DNA from: an uncultured Ruminococcus sp.
GTDB taxonomy: Bacteria > Bacillota > Clostridia > Oscillospirales > Ruminococcaceae
Assembly: GCA_947175975.1 (NCBI GenBank)
Contig: CAMWOX010000136.1
Coordinates: 1 to 5,046, forward strand
DNA: 5,046 nt
Direction of reading: 5' to 3'
The notes below the pieces were generated by a model that was given only the letters and a program-made list of their open reading frames with translations, had not been told where the DNA came from and ran no database searches. Position 1 is the stretch's first letter, and every line of letters starts with the position of its first letter. The position numbers were made by a program, and so were the translations under genes. Below, in pieces: positions 3,850-5,046 of this stretch.

Positions 3850-4824
3850 GTGGATTACACGATAAGTATTACGAACAAATGCAATCTAAGATGCAGCTAT
3901 TGTTATGAAAGGCATCTGAATACAGAATATGGCAGTATCTCCCCTCAAGTCATGCACAAGATAACAGATTTTATAAACCGCCGCAATGATGCAGGAACTG
4001 TGTACCTTTTTGGCGGTGAACCACTTCTTTACAAAGAAGAAGTCAAGTACTTTTGTGATAATCTCAAGGCAGAACAGTTCGTTATCACGACTAATGGAAC
4101 ACTTCTTGATGAGATGCTTATAAATTGGTGTGTCGAAAGAGGTGTCATTATCAATATGTCCCATGATGGGGCGGAATGTGCCGAACGAGGTGCGGACAGG
4201 GAGACTCTTGACACAAACCTGAAACTGCTGCTCAGGTATCAGCCTGAAACACTGGTTCAGCTTGTGTACACACAGAGGAATCTGCCTCAGCTTTACAATA
4301 ATATCATGTACCTTAAAGGAATTGGTGTAAAAAAGGTATCAGCGGCAATGGATGCATTCCTTATTCCCGATGACCTGGACAGCTTTGGTGAGCTTCTAAG
4401 GGAACAATGGAAAAGAATAGCGGGAATTAAAGATCTGTTTATCTACGAGCTCGCCTTGAAAAAGAAGAATATAAAAAATCATAAACGAAGTACCTGTGAA
4501 TTGTGCAAAAAGAAACTGTTCATCAACTGGGACGGACAGTTCTATCCTTGTATACAGTTTCAGAACATTCCCGAATACCGCTGCGGCGATCTGTCAGCAG
4601 GTATTGAAGCAGAAAAGGCAAGAAAAGCGCATCCGGATTATTCCATGATGTCTGAACGATGTGAAGGCTGTGAGATCGCAGAGTACTGCCGCAATTCCTG
4701 TGCCTGCCGGAAAATGGCAACAACAGGATCGGTAAGAAATATTTCAGAAGCAGCCTGCCTTGAAGAACAGGTTCAGATACTCACTGCTCTCGAAATGATG
4801 GCAAATGAAAAAGGAGGAAAATGA
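3850..4824 (+). CDS. Radical SAM/SPASM peptide maturase
   Basis: 324 aa. CNLRCSYC (C11, C15, C18) is the CxxxCxxC site for the SAM-cleaving 4Fe-4S cluster. GGEP (55-58) binds the SAM amino group, followed by ITTNG (79-83) and SHDG (104-107). The C-terminal SPASM domain fits the Cx9-15Gx4C / Cx2Cx5Cx3C / C pattern exactly: C219, G229, C234, then C271, C274, C280, C284, then C303, with extra C216 and C245. Such enzymes use a 5'-deoxyadenosyl radical to crosslink or modify side chains of ribosomally made peptides. The protein begins only ten residues before the cluster motif, so it has no N-terminal RiPP recognition domain. GTG at 3850 is the only start: GGAGG lies seven bases upstream and an in-frame stop is at 3817-3819. 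It has its own promoter and is coupled to the next gene, its probable substrate. The exact subfamily is not recognised. Confidence 0.9.
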   Translation: MDYTISITNKCNLRCSYCYERHLNTEYGSISPQVMHKITDFINRRNDAGTVYLFGGEPLLYKEEVKYFCDNLKAEQFVITTNGTLLDEMLINWCVERGVIINMSHDGAECAERGADRETLDTNLKLLLRYQPETLVQLVYTQRNLPQLYNNIMYLKGIGVKKVSAAMDAFLIPDDLDSFGELLREQWKRIAGIKDLFIYELALKKKNIKNHKRSTCELCKKKLFINWDGQFYPCIQFQNIPEYRCGDLSAGIEAEKARKAHPDYSMMSERCEGCEIAEYCRNSCACRKMATTGSVRNISEAACLEEQVQILTALEMMANEKGGK

Positions 4825-4829
4825 TTATG
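4812..4829 (+). promoter_or_regulatory. SD that decides the start of the substrate gene
   Basis: AAGGAGG (4811-4817) lies inside the last codons of the maturase. The ATG at 4821, overlapping the maturase stop as ATGA, is only three bases away and too close. The in-frame ATG at 4827 is nine bases away and is the better start. Expression is probably coupled to translation of the maturase. Confidence 0.7.
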
Positions 4830-5046
4830 AGAAAATTCACAAAAGAAATCTCTGCACTTTTAGCTTCTGCAGCAGTCGGAGCTGCTGTATATGCAGGTAC
4901 GGTATCTGCATCATCTGAACAAATAGAGCAAATCGAAGGTGTTATGGCGAATCCTGATGAAATAGTTGAAACTACAACAGAGGAATATTTACCTCCTGAA
5001 GCCGGAGAAATGCTGCCGGATGATCTTATCGAGCCTACTACAGAAG
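4827..5046 (+). CDS. Secreted acidic repeat protein, probable substrate of the radical SAM enzyme (partial, 3' end off the right edge)
   Basis: 73 codons are visible. Residues 1-30 look like a Sec signal peptide: basic start (R2, K3, K6), hydrophobic ISALLASAAVGAAVYAGTV, and a cleavage site after VSA. The visible mature part (31-73) has 14 Asp/Glu, no Lys, Arg or His, and no Cys or Trp. It contains an imperfect repeat: G38-V-M-A-N-P-D-E-I-V-E-T-T-T-E52 and G60-E-M-L-P-D-D-L-I-E-P-T-T-E73, about 22 residues apart. Position right after a peptide-modifying radical SAM gene, with the SD inside that gene, makes it the likely substrate. Lack of Cys argues against thioether (sactipeptide or ranthipeptide) chemistry in the visible part; Thr, Glu/Asp, Tyr or Pro side chains would be the candidates. 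Alternatively it is an unrelated secreted protein or cell-surface linker. Confidence 0.75.
   Translation, partial: MRKFTKEISALLASAAVGAAVYAGTVSASSEQIEQIEGVMANPDEIVETTTEEYLPPEAGEMLPDDLIEPTTE

Noticed and set aside
1..5046. CRISPR arrays, tRNA or rRNA genes, IS elements
   Set aside because: No spaced direct repeats, no tRNA- or rRNA-like segments and no transposase ORF or terminal inverted repeats were seen.

Overview
The window reads as the integrase-side end of an integrated mobile element in a low-GC Gram-positive host, followed by unrelated host-type (RiPP-like) genes. AT-rich intergenic DNA, strong AGGAGG-type ribosome binding sites, near-consensus sigma-A promoters and the protein styles all point to Bacillota. 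An anaerobic gut clostridium such as Ruminococcus/Oscillospiraceae is my best guess, but this is inference and no marker gene is present.

Left part (1-1225, minus strand). The 5' part of a TOPRIM plus RecA/DnaB-like ATPase gene (replication type) runs off the left edge. Its 137-bp leader (765-901) carries, on the opposite strand, a near-perfect promoter, about 72 nt of non-coding sequence and a perfect hairpin followed by T5. This has the anatomy of a plasmid-type countertranscribed RNA. In the mRNA sense the leader can form two mutually exclusive helices, one of which hides the gene's Shine-Dalgarno. Next comes an XRE-family repressor gene on the same strand.

Control region (1226-1438). Two divergent promoters, 24 of 29 positions identical, each hold a GCAT-N5-ATGC operator in the 17-bp spacer. 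Two further operators, one a perfect 15+15 bp palindrome, lie between them. This looks like a repressor-controlled switch between the leftward (xre, perhaps also the TOPRIM gene) and rightward transcription units.

Right part of the element (1439-3558, plus strand). A 28-codon ORF, an 80-aa and a 125-aa protein of unknown function, a 234-bp gap with three hairpins, and a complete tyrosine recombinase. The element's right boundary probably lies in 3559-3788, which also holds a possible 50-aa ORF overlapping the integrase stop.

Beyond the element (3789-5046, plus strand). A good promoter drives a short radical SAM/SPASM maturase (324 aa). It is coupled to a secreted, very acidic, Cys-free protein with imperfect repeats ending in TTE, cut off by the right edge. 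The pair has the layout of a ribosomally made, radical-SAM-modified peptide system with an unusual Sec-type signal on the substrate.

Most noteworthy are the candidate antisense-RNA switch on the TOPRIM/helicase gene, the twin operator-promoters, and the maturase/repeat-substrate pair.
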